Shown: positions 26,757 through 37,405 of the stretch, piece by piece | Layout of the letters: the number at the start of each line of letters is the position of its first letter | Numbering within the stretch: the stretch's first letter is position 1 | DNA from: Planctomycetaceae bacterium | Lineage (GTDB): Bacteria; Planctomycetota; Planctomycetia; Pirellulales; Pirellulaceae | Assembly (NCBI GenBank): GCA_007694185.1 | Contig: RECD01000164.1 | Span: 1-64,000, forward strand | Direction: 5' to 3' | DNA length: 64,000 bases | The notes under the pieces: generated by a model | What the model was told of the DNA's origin: nothing | The model's database searches: none | What the model saw: the letters and a program-made list of their open reading frames with translations, nothing else | Made by a program: the position numbers and the translations under genes

Positions 26757-28083
26757 TCCGGCTGCCGAGCGGCCGTTGGCGATTCTGTCTGCCCCAGGTA
26801 GCCGGGGCGATGTCAACCCGATGGTCGCGATCGGTCGACGTCTGAAGGATCAAGGTTTCGATTGCGTGATCTCGCTCGCCGAACCTTACGCGCCGCTGGC
26901 CGCCGCGCAAGGTTTGATCCCAATGAGTCTGATCAGCCACGCCCGGTTCGACGAATTGCTCGGGACGCCGCAGGTCTGGAAGCCGTTGACCGGCCTGCGA
27001 TTGATCCTGGAAGGAGCGGCAGGCGAGTTCCTGCAACCGCACCTCGACGTGATCCAGAAATGGAAGCGACCCGGTCGCACCGTACTGGTTTCTCATCCGC
27101 TCGATTTCGCTTCCCGCATCCACCGCGATCTCGACCCGGAGACGCCATTGATCGACGTCTTCCTGTCGCCGGCGATGATTCGCGATCCCCGCTCACCGCC
27201 GCGGTTGTCCCCTTGGTGGTTCGAACCACGCCGTCCGGCTTGGTTGGTCGATTGGGGGTATCGCCTTGGCGACCGCTGGCTGCTGGATCGCTATCTGGGG
27301 CCCAGCGTCAATCGAGCCCGTCAGCGTTTGGGTCTGGAGCCGGTCAGGCGGATCCTCGATCGTTGGTGGCTGTCGCCCGATCGGATTCTGTCGCTCTATC
27401 CGGAGTGGTTTGGGCCGATACCCCCTCTGGGCGGAGGCGATTGGCACGCTTGCGGGTTTCCTTTGGCGGTCAATTTGCCGCCCGCCTCGGACGAGCCGCC
27501 GTCCGGATGGTTGCCGGAGCCTGATCAGAATGAGCAACGAATTTCCGCTCACCTGGCTCGACAGGCGGGCTCTTCCCGAGCGCCGATTTTCTTCACTCCT
27601 GGTACCGCACACCGTCACGCCAGACGGTTTTTTGAACTCGCGGTCGCGGTTTGTCGCCGCTTGGACCGGCCGGCGATCTTCGCGACCTCGCACGCGGAAC
27701 ACCTGCCGCCCGGCCTTCCCGATTCGATCTTGTCAGTCGGCTACGTTTCGCTCGACCGGGTGCTCCCTCGCTGCGCGGCGATCGTTCACCATGGCGGGAT
27801 CGGCACGACGGCACAAGGGCTGGCGGCGGCTTGCCCGCAGGTCGTGTTGCCGATGGCGTTCGACCAGTTCCACAACGGCCAACGGCTGAAAGAACTGGGG
27901 GTCGGCCGCTCCCTGCCGCGGCCTACCTTGAGCCGCTTGACCGGAGCCTTAACGGAATTGCTCCGAGATCCCGAGGTCACGGCAGCATGCCGTCAGCATG
28001 CCGATCGGATGACCGGGCCGGACGGGGCCGAAACCGCCGTCCGGCAAATACTGGAGTGGATCAGGCGTACTCGCGGTCCTTGA
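26740..28083 (+). CDS. Glycosyltransferase, GT1/UGT-like
   Basis: The ATG at 26740 lies inside the end of the FHA regulator (17-bp overlap), so the pair is likely translationally coupled. The 447-residue protein has the N-terminal APGSRGDVNPMVAIGRRL of MurG/UGT-like GT-B enzymes. The C-terminal donor-binding signature is IVHHGGIGTTAQGLAAACPQVVLPMAFDQFHNGQRL, with HHGG and DQ. Such enzymes transfer a sugar from a nucleotide donor to sterols, hopanoids, glycopeptides or lipids; the acceptor is unknown. The 3' end overlaps the convergent Gfo/Idh/MocA gene by 23 bp. Confidence 0.8.
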   Translation: MASKNDPAAERPLAILSAPGSRGDVNPMVAIGRRLKDQGFDCVISLAEPYAPLAAAQGLIPMSLISHARFDELLGTPQVWKPLTGLRLILEGAAGEFLQPHLDVIQKWKRPGRTVLVSHPLDFASRIHRDLDPETPLIDVFLSPAMIRDPRSPPRLSPWWFEPRRPAWLVDWGYRLGDRWLLDRYLGPSVNRARQRLGLEPVRRILDRWWLSPDRILSLYPEWFGPIPPLGGGDWHACGFPLAVNLPPASDEPPSGWLPEPDQNEQRISAHLARQAGSSRAPIFFTPGTAHRHARRFFELAVAVCRRLDRPAIFATSHAEHLPPGLPDSILSVGYVSLDRVLPRCAAIVHHGGIGTTAQGLAAACPQVVLPMAFDQFHNGQRLKELGVGRSLPRPTLSRLTGALTELLRDPEVTAACRQHADRMTGPDGAETAVRQILEWIRRTRGP

Positions 28084-29464
28084 CCAATCCGGGCATCGGG
28101 ACCGGGTACTTTCCGTCGGCGTTGATCGGCAACGGGCTGGGGGAATCGAAAGTCAGCTTGTCGATCCCCGGGGCGAACTCATGGGGATGGTTGAGCATCT
28201 GCTTGAGCGTGATCCGTTGGCCGGTGTGAGCCGCCATGCGACCCATCGACGTAACGGCGCTGGCCATCACGCCACGCTCGACCTCGTTGTAAGCTTGGTC
28301 TTGGCGGATGGCGGCGATCAGGTCGTTCCATTCGAGCTGATACGGGTTCGGCTCGGGTTGTGGGAAAGCCCACATCAGTTTTTCTTTGTCCTGGTTGTGC
28401 CCCTGATAGATCCGTGACTTAGCGGGGGTGTGAGATGCCGTCGAAACCACCGCCAACCCCTTGCTGCCGTGAGCGAAGGTCGCGAACTCGGTCTTGCAGC
28501 CCGGCATCGTCCGGCCGTCGACATACAACTTGGTACCGTCCTCGAAGGTGTATTCCATCGAATAGGTGTCGAAGTTCTGGTCGACATTCGAACCGCGGTA
28601 ATGACGCCCGCCGCTTGCGATCGCCTCGACCGGCCAAGCGTCCTTCATCCAGCAAGCCTCGTCGATATTGTGGATCAAAAAGTCGCTGACCGCTCCGCCG
28701 CTGAGCCACAAGAACGCGTGGAAGTTGGAGATCTGATACAGCAATTCGTTCTCGCCGGGGGAAGGTGGCCCGCAAGCTGCCGACCCGGTCGGTCCTGCCA
28801 TGCGGTAAGCCCGCAGCAGGTTCACGTCACCGATCTCGCCGTTCTGAATCCGATCAAACAATTCTTGGCGCCCCTTGCAGTGGCGGCACATCAGTCCGAC
28901 GCCGACCTTCAAGTTCTTGGCCAAAGCGGCCTGATTCAATTCCAGGAAGCGGGTGGAGGTCGGCCCATCGACCGTGATCGGTTTCTCCATGAAAACGTTC
29001 AGGCCTTTTTCGATCGCGTAACCGTAATGCACCCAACGGAACGCAGGGGGCGTGGCCAGGATCACGACGTCGCCCGGACGCAGGCAATCCATCGCTTGCT
29101 TGTACGCGTCAAAACCGACGAACCGGCGATCTTTGGGGACATCGACCTTGTCGTTGATTTGGGCCAGTCCGGCGAGCGTCTCGGCCTTATTGTCGACCTG
29201 CTTTTCGAACACGTCGGCCATCGCCACCAATCGGATCGCTTCATCGGGCACCGACAGCGCGTTGACGGCCGCACCTGTCCCCCGTCCGCCGCAACCGACC
29301 AAGGCGACACGAATCGTGTTGTCTTCGGCCGCATGCACCTTCGGAACGGCCAATGCACCGGTCATGCCGGTCACCGCGGCAATCGTACCGGAAGTCTTCA
29401 AAAATTGACGCCGTGAGGGGGCGGCGGATTCCACGTTCGGAAGGTCGGTTTCGGGACGGTTCAT
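28061..29464 (-). CDS. Gfo/Idh/MocA family oxidoreductase, TAT-exported
   Basis: The 467-residue protein has a twin-arginine signal, PSRRQFLKTSG, then AAVTGMTGALAVPKVHA, so it should be exported folded with its cofactor. The Rossmann motif is VALVGCGGRGTGA, and EKPITVDGPT carries the family Glu-Lys-Pro. The C-terminal half is the substrate-binding domain. It probably oxidises or isomerises a sugar or inositol derivative with NAD(P). Exported members of this family are very common in planctomycetes. It follows the SUMF1 protein gene (29588-30712) by 123 bp on the same strand. Confidence 0.85.
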   Translation of the reverse strand: MNRPETDLPNVESAAPSRRQFLKTSGTIAAVTGMTGALAVPKVHAAEDNTIRVALVGCGGRGTGAAVNALSVPDEAIRLVAMADVFEKQVDNKAETLAGLAQINDKVDVPKDRRFVGFDAYKQAMDCLRPGDVVILATPPAFRWVHYGYAIEKGLNVFMEKPITVDGPTSTRFLELNQAALAKNLKVGVGLMCRHCKGRQELFDRIQNGEIGDVNLLRAYRMAGPTGSAACGPPSPGENELLYQISNFHAFLWLSGGAVSDFLIHNIDEACWMKDAWPVEAIASGGRHYRGSNVDQNFDTYSMEYTFEDGTKLYVDGRTMPGCKTEFATFAHGSKGLAVVSTASHTPAKSRIYQGHNQDKEKLMWAFPQPEPNPYQLEWNDLIAAIRQDQAYNEVERGVMASAVTSMGRMAAHTGQRITLKQMLNHPHEFAPGIDKLTFDSPSPLPINADGKYPVPMPGLVKDREYA

Positions 29465-29587
29465 CAGATGAATCCTGAGTGAAAAAGGAAATGAGGTTGC
29501 GGGGCAGGAGGGGGGAGAGGGGAAGGGAACGGAACGAGACGGACAGGTTCGGTGAGGAGGCCGTTTTGAGAAAGCGCCCCAGATCGC

Positions 29588-30712
<1,125 letters not shown>

Positions 30713-30844
30713 GTCGGTTGTTCAAACGAAGGGCAGGAGAAAATCGGCTGAGAGAGTCTCCTCGCAGTTTAATCGATCACCCTTCCCCGATCCAAGGTTG
30801 TCCAGGGCAACTTTCGAGAACAGCAAGGGAAAACCGGAGTCCGT

Positions 30845-32911
30845 TCACTCGCCCCGATCGTCGGCGAACGAGTACATCCGGTAGCCCTTCTGCGAACTGA
30901 TTTCGTCCATCACCCGCAAGCCCCCGTTGGCGTCATACAACAGCATCCAAGAGGGTGCCGTTTGGCCTTCACCGGCGGATATTTCCAGCGGCTGCCCGCC
31001 ACCCAAGTCAACGACGACCGACTCCAAGTTCACCTCGGCGTCGGGTAGCTTCTTGACGTTAAGCGTCAACGGATCGGGAATGTTGATCTCACCCTTTTGC
31101 GCTAACACCGTGCCGCGCCCCACTTCCATGACCAGCGGCAACGGGACTTGGAATTCAGGGTCCCACTTCGTCCCGACTACTTTGCCGGTCGCGGGCTTTG
31201 TAATGACATCGATGTCGCGTCCGCCGACCGAAATCCTGCGGACGGTTGGGGGCACGACGGGACCGACGAAGGCTTCTGTCAGTGGCGGCAACGAAGCGAC
31301 GGGACTCGGTTCGCTGAACTCGGTCCAACGCAACGTGCTACCGCGGTTACCCTTGGCACGCTCTTGTTCGACTCGGCGAAAGACTTCGGCCGACAAGGTG
31401 CTGTTGCTCGGACGCAACGCCTGGGCCTTGGGGAAGTTCGGGTCCTCGATCGCGACGCGGATTCGGTAGACGTACTTGCGGCCGACTTGCGGGGCTGCCC
31501 GGTCACGACCGCTGATGTCGCCGAAATCGTAGAACCGGATCAGCTTGTAATCGGGCTGGCTTTCGATGGTGGCACCGGCCATCCCACCAAAGCCGCCCAT
31601 CATGCCGGGCATGCCCATGTCCATCCCCGGCATCCCCATCCCGGGCATCCCCATTCCCATCCCGGGCATTTCCATCCCCATTCCCGGCATACCGCCACCC
31701 ATCTCCGGCATACCTCCACCCATTCCCGGACGAGTGGTCCGACGACCGAACAGGTCAGCCGGGTCTTCCTCCGCATCGGGAACGATCGGGCCAACCGGGC
31801 CATCGAGCGCCCGATCCCGCTGTTGAAAACGAGCTCGCGGGTCTTCGTCACCGAGCGGGATCTTGGGATGACTCGCGAAATGGGCGTAATGCTTCAGCAG
31901 CACCGGGGGGATCGGTGTGGTCAATTCTGGGTCTCGATACTTGCCCGAGACGATTTCCTTCGCAAACCCGGCCCACAATCGGAGCAGCAATTGTCGGTAG
32001 AAGGTCGAATTGAGGCGCAATTGCCAGTCCGCATCTGTCAACTCATCGACGGACTTGTCCGTCACGTCGGCACGCTGCAATTGGAACCCGAGATACACGG
32101 GTTGGTCTCGCCGCGGGTCGTGACCGTCCCGTCCACGAAGGGCCGCGTCGAAGGCGGCAAAGATTTCTTTATGCGGCATCACGGCCACACCGGCGATGAA
32201 GTGCCCCATGGCCGGCACCAACGTGCTGTTCGCCGTCACGGTCGGCCGATAGCCCTGGTCGAACTTCTTGGCATCCAATCGGCGCGCGGCCGCCATGGTG
32301 CCGCCTCCCATGCCCTCCATGCCCGGCATTTCCATCGCCATCCCAGACATATCCATTTCCATCTGCATCATTTCTTCTTCGCTCCCCATGCCCTCCATGC
32401 CTTCCATCATTCCCGCCCCCCGACGGCCCCCACGACGGCGTTCCGTCCTGCGTGGTTCGGGTGCCTTCTCGATCGGTTCCGCGTTATCCAGATCGAGCAA
32501 CGCGTAATCACCGTCTTGGGACTTCAGGGCCAGGTTCGCGACTACGCCCGTGACCCGCAAGTCGATCGGTGCCAACAATTGCGGATCGTCACGACGGAGG
32601 CTCGAGTCGATCAATTTGCCTTCCCAGGGATGCAGCAACTGGTAAGTCTGCGCGCTCACCGGACGGATCGACTCGTTCGTCCGCGCGACGACATCGACCG
32701 CGGTGACGCGATCTTCGGTCTCCAGGATTTGGGCCCAATGATCCTCATCGATCGATTGCTTGACCTGATTCGCCCCCTGCTCCATCGCGTCCGGCTTCTG
32801 CTTATCCAAGTAGTTGGGCATCTTCAGGCCGCTGTAGACGAGCAGACCCGAAACCGCGACGAGTAAGGCGAAAATACCCTTCTCAAAGTGTCGAAAGAGG
32901 AGTTCTTGCAT
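30845..32911 (-). CDS. Single-pass protein with Met/Gly/Pro-rich region, third gene of the PilM-like operon
   Basis: 688 residues with one N-terminal transmembrane helix, GIFALLVAVSGLLVYSGL, and a long periplasmic part. Two tracts are made almost only of Met, Gly, Pro and Glu: about 165-205 (GMEGMG, EMMQMEMDMSGMAMEMPGM) and about 395-450 (repeated MPGMGM). Between and after them are folded segments, for example VGRKYVYRIRVAIEDPNFP and GEINIPDPLTLNVKKLPDAEVNLESVVVDLGGG. The position and plan recall PilP or GspC, the inner-membrane connector of pilus/secretion systems, but no sequence signature proves it. It is 57 bp downstream of the second operon gene. Confidence 0.55.
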   Translation of the reverse strand: MQELLFRHFEKGIFALLVAVSGLLVYSGLKMPNYLDKQKPDAMEQGANQVKQSIDEDHWAQILETEDRVTAVDVVARTNESIRPVSAQTYQLLHPWEGKLIDSSLRRDDPQLLAPIDLRVTGVVANLALKSQDGDYALLDLDNAEPIEKAPEPRRTERRRGGRRGAGMMEGMEGMGSEEEMMQMEMDMSGMAMEMPGMEGMGGGTMAAARRLDAKKFDQGYRPTVTANSTLVPAMGHFIAGVAVMPHKEIFAAFDAALRGRDGHDPRRDQPVYLGFQLQRADVTDKSVDELTDADWQLRLNSTFYRQLLLRLWAGFAKEIVSGKYRDPELTTPIPPVLLKHYAHFASHPKIPLGDEDPRARFQQRDRALDGPVGPIVPDAEEDPADLFGRRTTRPGMGGGMPEMGGGMPGMGMEMPGMGMGMPGMGMPGMDMGMPGMMGGFGGMAGATIESQPDYKLIRFYDFGDISGRDRAAPQVGRKYVYRIRVAIEDPNFPKAQALRPSNSTLSAEVFRRVEQERAKGNRGSTLRWTEFSEPSPVASLPPLTEAFVGPVVPPTVRRISVGGRDIDVITKPATGKVVGTKWDPEFQVPLPLVMEVGRGTVLAQKGEINIPDPLTLNVKKLPDAEVNLESVVVDLGGGQPLEISAGEGQTAPSWMLLYDANGGLRVMDEISSQKGYRMYSFADDRGE

Positions 32912-32968
32912 GGTCGTCAGCCTTCGGGGCGATCAGGAAAGGGGTGTCGGGGAGACGGGCTCGGAATT

Positions 32969-34804
32969 TCAAACCAACGCAAGGAAACTTCGGGAACGCA
33001 TCGCACCCGCCTCGGGCGCGACTGCTTCTTCGGTCGGCCCACCTGGCGGGCCGGCTGGGGCAACGGCCGGGTCTTCTACCGCCGAATCGGGTGCTGTCAC
33101 CGGCGGTTCGCTTTCGGGCGCAGGCTCGATTGCGGCAGGCGGTTGCGGTGCGGCGGGCTCGGTCGCCGAGGGTGTCTCGTCGTCGCCATTGGTCGGCGAG
33201 GGTGGCGGACTGTCCGAGCCCATCGAACTGCCGTCGATGACGGTGCTTTCATCGACCTGCTCGATGCCGAGCGCTTCGCTGTTCGGCGGGTTGTAAATGT
33301 AGATGATCCCGTAGACCTCGACCGTCATGTCCATCGGGAAAGAGCTGGCCTGGCCGCGGCCGCCAACCATGCCTCCCATGCCGCCCATTCCACCCATGCC
33401 GCCCATGCCGCCCCCGTACATGTCTTCCTCACCACCAGACATGTCGTCGCCACCACCGTACATGTCGCCACCGGGCATATCCATTCCCATGCCCCCCATG
33501 CCCATGCCGCCACCGCCACCGCCAGCCGGCGCGACACTCGAGCCTCCCGGTGGCAAGACACGGACATGCTTCACTTCCACCATCAGCGGGACGCTGCCGC
33601 AGACGGCCAAAAGTTCGGGGATCGAACGCTGATCGATCTTCAATTGCATCATCACGGGCACTCGTTTGGCCACCGCCATGAAAGCGTCGGTCGGCGAGTT
33701 ACTGGACAAGGCGGCACGCAGTTGGTCGGCGGCCAGAGGTTCGCCCATGGTGTCGACGTAACGGTTGTCACCCGGATCGCGGGCGACAGGCTCGGCACCT
33801 TCGCCGCCCATCCCTGCCCCGCCCCCTTCGCCCATCATCATCTCTTCCATGCCACTCATTTCCATCATGCCGTCCATCCCTTCCATCCCCATTCCCCCGC
33901 GGGCGGCTTGGGTGCTGCCAGGCTCGGAGATCGCGCCGGCCGATTTGGGTACGGAACTGCCGATGGCGATCCGATCGATTTCGCGAATCTTGGCCTGGAA
34001 CCGTTGGCCGACATCACCGTTGACGATCGCGACGATCTGCATCAATTGGCGAAGGATCCACAGGTTTTCTTGGCTGTAAAGCACGTCCAGGGTGGTCGGC
34101 CGCCCGCCTCGCCAAGGGAACAAGTCGGACAAGAGCTGTTCCTGGCTTTGGGCGCTCCAACTGACCAGCGGCCCGTCGTCTTTCGTGGCCGCAGGCCCCA
34201 TCCCGGGCATCCCCATTCCCGGCATGCCAGCTCCCATCATTTCACCACCGAAGTCACCGCCGCCCATCATGCCGGGCATGCCCATGTCGCCCATGCCCCC
34301 GCGGCGGGCGTTAAAATCGGCGGTCCATTTCGTCTTGGCGATCTCCGCAATGCTCGGCAAGACTGAACCGATGTAGTTCTGATAACGGGTTCGCAGCGCC
34401 GGTAACTTCTCTTCTTCCTCCGGCGTCGGGAACGGCACCTTCAGTTCGATCGGGATCAGGTCGGCGAACTCGTCGACGAAGTCCTGTTTCAGTTCTTGTG
34501 TGGGCCAGACGAGGATGTCCTGTTGCCGTTCGAAGACGCTGGTCCAGGCCTGCATCACCGAATCGGTTCGCGCGTCCACCAACCGTTGCATCTCCGCATG
34601 GGAGATCGCGTTGGGGTGGGTACTGAGGGAATTCCGAACACTTGTGATTTTGGAGGCATCCGAGTCGAGTTGGCTGGCCGCCTGCTCGTACTCCTCGAGC
34701 AGCTTTCCGCTGCTGACCCACCACATGCCGACCGATACCAGCCCGACCAGGCCGGTCGCGATCCAGAACCAGTGCTGCAGCACACCGCCGAATTTCTCTT
34801 TCAT
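32969..34804 (-). CDS. Single-pass PilO-like protein with Met/Gly-rich tracts
   Basis: 611 residues. A transmembrane helix (WFWIATGLVGLVSVGMWWV) is followed by a coiled coil (LEEYEQAASQLDSDASKITSVRNSL), the layout of PilO/GspM. The periplasmic part carries three Met/Gly-rich tracts: about 165-200 (GMGDMGMPGMMGGG), 300-330 (GMGMEGMDGMMEMSGMEEMMMGE) and 415-480 (GMGGMGMDMPGGD, GGMGGMGGMGGMGGM). Folded segments between them include VMMQLKIDQRSIPELLAVCGSVPLMVEVKHVRV, which has the character of a ferredoxin-like strand-helix unit. The C-terminus is Pro/Ala/Glu-rich. The PilO assignment rests on layout and operon position. Confidence 0.55.
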   Translation of the reverse strand: MKEKFGGVLQHWFWIATGLVGLVSVGMWWVSSGKLLEEYEQAASQLDSDASKITSVRNSLSTHPNAISHAEMQRLVDARTDSVMQAWTSVFERQQDILVWPTQELKQDFVDEFADLIPIELKVPFPTPEEEEKLPALRTRYQNYIGSVLPSIAEIAKTKWTADFNARRGGMGDMGMPGMMGGGDFGGEMMGAGMPGMGMPGMGPAATKDDGPLVSWSAQSQEQLLSDLFPWRGGRPTTLDVLYSQENLWILRQLMQIVAIVNGDVGQRFQAKIREIDRIAIGSSVPKSAGAISEPGSTQAARGGMGMEGMDGMMEMSGMEEMMMGEGGGAGMGGEGAEPVARDPGDNRYVDTMGEPLAADQLRAALSSNSPTDAFMAVAKRVPVMMQLKIDQRSIPELLAVCGSVPLMVEVKHVRVLPPGGSSVAPAGGGGGGMGMGGMGMDMPGGDMYGGGDDMSGGEEDMYGGGMGGMGGMGGMGGMVGGRGQASSFPMDMTVEVYGIIYIYNPPNSEALGIEQVDESTVIDGSSMGSDSPPPSPTNGDDETPSATEPAAPQPPAAIEPAPESEPPVTAPDSAVEDPAVAPAGPPGGPTEEAVAPEAGAMRSRSFLALV

Positions 34805-34903
34805 GGGATCCCTGATTGCTTCCGTGGACTGCTACGAACGGGCGGTTGAAAGGGGGGTGATGGTTCGTGCCACAGAGAGGTCATCCCGTGCGGCATGGTC
34901 GTT

Positions 34904-37123
34904 TCAGCGTGCGGCGACCGAATCGGCGTCTTCGACCATTTCGCCTTCGCCGCCTTCTTGATCTTCTAACGCTTTCTCGGCTTCCAATTTTTCAGCTCGG
35001 ATCTGCATCCGTTCGCTCATCGTGTTCGGCTGCCAGACGACCTGGACGATGAAATCGTGGCGGAGCACATCCAGTTCGGGCGGTTCGAGTTTCTTGCCGT
35101 CTGGGCCAACGCCTCTGGTCCGCCCCGCGGCAGGGCCCCCGGCCGGTCCGCCGGCGAAGCCTTCATCCTCTCCAGCATCGAACTCGCCCGGCATCCCGCC
35201 ACCACCGCCACCCGGTCGACGCATCGTTTCCGGATCGAAGTCGGGATTGGGGATCTTGACCGATTTGGGTTTGTCGTCGTTCAGTAGCAGCGGGAAGCTG
35301 AGCCCCAACTCATCCGGCAAGAAATCGATGATCTCGCCATCGGGTCCCGGCAGCGGGATCGGCTTGCTCATCAGGTTCGTGATCAGGTATTTGCGGACGT
35401 GGTTGCTGCCTTCACTGCCCAATCGCTTGGGACTGTTGTAATAGTGGTACCCACGCAGTTCGAAGACCCAACCCGGGCCGGTGGGACCGGTCGTGGTGGC
35501 CAGATCCTCCGGGACAGGATTGCCGGTGACCCGTGCCCAGTTCCGGACCTCTTCTCGATACCGGACGGCCCGCTTTTCGCTGAACCATTCCGCCAAGTCC
35601 TCGAATCGCTTCGATTCGATCTCGGTGATGTGGATGTCCATGCGGTCTTCGAACGGCAACTCCTTGGGGCTGGGGGGTTTGCCGTCGGGATAAGCCGTAC
35701 GGGGGACCGCGGCATTCAATCCGCGGAGGATTTCCAGCCATTGCAACCGGCGTTCCGAGTTGCTGGAAACCTCATGCCCGAGCACGTCGAGGTACTTCAG
35801 CTTGCTCTTGAGCTTGTCATCCTCGCTGACTTGTTGGCTACTGTAACTGCTCATGGTCGACACCGCGCTGCTGGCTCGGCCCCACAAATCGGGATGAGTT
35901 TTCGCCCAAGTCCGCTGAGCAGACCAATAATGGGCTGACATCCCGATCATCAGCGTCGCCAGCGTAACAACCGCCCACGGCTTCTTGGCTCGGATGATCC
36001 GCTTGACGACGATTTCGCGAGGGACGAGCGAATTCCGCAGTTGGCTGACCCCCAAGCCCTGCAAACACAGCCCGTAACAGACCGCATAAGTTGGGGCGTT
36101 GTCACGGAAACTGGGGATGCTCAAGACATCCTCGCCCCCCAACCGGTTGAACCGGTCGAGCACATGGACTTCCAGATCGAGATTTTTGCCGATGTAGGCC
36201 GCCAAGCCGGGCATCTTGACGGTGTTCCCCGAGATCAACAATTCCGAGATCTCGGCCTTGCGATTGAGACTCCGGTAAAACCCGATCGACCGCTGGATTT
36301 CGGTAACCAAGTCATTGAAAACCGGCCGCATCGTCTGAAAAATCAGCTTCGGGTCGGCCGCGTCACGGGCATTCCGTTTCAAATGTTCCGCTTGGGCGAA
36401 GGTCAGCTTCAAGTCCTTCGTCAACTGGCGGGTGAAGTGGTTCCCCCCGATCGGCATGCTCCGTTGCCAGATGCGAAACCCGTTGCTGACGATCAGGTCG
36501 GAAGAGTCGGTCCCGATCGACAGCAGGACGGTCGACGACGGCGGCGCGTCGGCGACGAACGCATTTTCCTCGATCCGATCGTGCATGCGGTCGAACGCGA
36601 GCATGTTGTAGAGCGCGATCGGGGCCAACTGGATCAAGTCGATCTCGACACCGGCCCGGTCGAGCGGTTGCAACTGCCGGTAGACCATTTCCCGCTTCAT
36701 CGCGAAGAGGCCGACCTCGCTCTCCAACGCGTAACCCTCCTCGATCGTGCTGCCGGGCATCATTTGGTAGTCCCAAACGACGTCCTCCAGGTCGAACGGG
36801 ATCTGCTGCTTCGCCTCGTACTTCACCAAATCCGGCAGTTTCTTCAGCTCGACCGGCGGTGGCGAGAAGAACTTGGACAAGCCGGTTTGTCCGGGGACGC
36901 TCATGCAGATCTGGTGGCCGCGAGCGTCGTCACGTTCACGAAACTTGGCGAGTGCCTCGGCCACCAATTCGGTCGGGTCGGCCTCAGGCTGGCTCAGCAA
37001 CTTCGGGTATTCGATGTAATCAAACGCGTCCGCGACGATATCATCCCCTTCGCGGTGGCACCGCAGGGCTTTCAGAGCCGCCTGCCCGATCTCGATTCCC
37101 CAGACGCTACCGTTGCTCGCCAT
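34904..37123 (-). CDS. pilM: PilM-like actin-fold protein fused to a PilN-like membrane domain
   Basis: The first 360 residues are a PilM-type actin-like ATPase: VWGIEIGQAALKAL, SVPGQTGLSKFFSPPP, VLLSIGTDSSDLIV, GGNHFTRQLTKDL, and ELLISGNTVKMPGLAAYI. PilM is cytoplasmic and binds the tail of PilN. Here the chain continues without a stop through a basic stretch (VVKRIIRAKKPW) into a transmembrane helix at about 378-398. A long periplasmic part follows with a coiled coil and GYHYYNSP-type strands, where a separate PilN would be. So PilM and PilN appear fused. A Gly/Pro-rich tract is near 640-680. It heads the operon with the two downstream single-pass proteins. Confidence 0.75.
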   Translation of the reverse strand: MASNGSVWGIEIGQAALKALRCHREGDDIVADAFDYIEYPKLLSQPEADPTELVAEALAKFRERDDARGHQICMSVPGQTGLSKFFSPPPVELKKLPDLVKYEAKQQIPFDLEDVVWDYQMMPGSTIEEGYALESEVGLFAMKREMVYRQLQPLDRAGVEIDLIQLAPIALYNMLAFDRMHDRIEENAFVADAPPSSTVLLSIGTDSSDLIVSNGFRIWQRSMPIGGNHFTRQLTKDLKLTFAQAEHLKRNARDAADPKLIFQTMRPVFNDLVTEIQRSIGFYRSLNRKAEISELLISGNTVKMPGLAAYIGKNLDLEVHVLDRFNRLGGEDVLSIPSFRDNAPTYAVCYGLCLQGLGVSQLRNSLVPREIVVKRIIRAKKPWAVVTLATLMIGMSAHYWSAQRTWAKTHPDLWGRASSAVSTMSSYSSQQVSEDDKLKSKLKYLDVLGHEVSSNSERRLQWLEILRGLNAAVPRTAYPDGKPPSPKELPFEDRMDIHITEIESKRFEDLAEWFSEKRAVRYREEVRNWARVTGNPVPEDLATTTGPTGPGWVFELRGYHYYNSPKRLGSEGSNHVRKYLITNLMSKPIPLPGPDGEIIDFLPDELGLSFPLLLNDDKPKSVKIPNPDFDPETMRRPGGGGGGMPGEFDAGEDEGFAGGPAGGPAAGRTRGVGPDGKKLEPPELDVLRHDFIVQVVWQPNTMSERMQIRAEKLEAEKALEDQEGGEGEMVEDADSVAAR

Positions 37124-37405
37124 GAATCTGCCGCTTGTGAATGTGTGAGCAGGAACGAAGAGAAGTTGGACAAGTCGGCACCGTTGCCAACCGCCTCAAG
37201 ATGCCAACCACCCCGAGAACGGCGAGCCGCACGACGGATCGCCACCGTGCCGATACCACCGTCACCCACCCAGAGGCGGAATCCGCCAATTCAGGGCTGC
37301 CGACGTTCCCCATCCCTGCGGGTCAGTATAGTTTATTCCGGAACGAGATGTGCCGTCAAATTTGTCTCCACCTGCCGATTGTCGGCCTAGCCCGGCCCGC
37401 TTGAA

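Noticed and set aside
31148-32866. A 572-codon His-rich ORF antisense to the third gene of the PilM-like operon
   Set aside because: The His/Pro runs are the reverse reading of the Met/Gly/Pro codons in the real gene.
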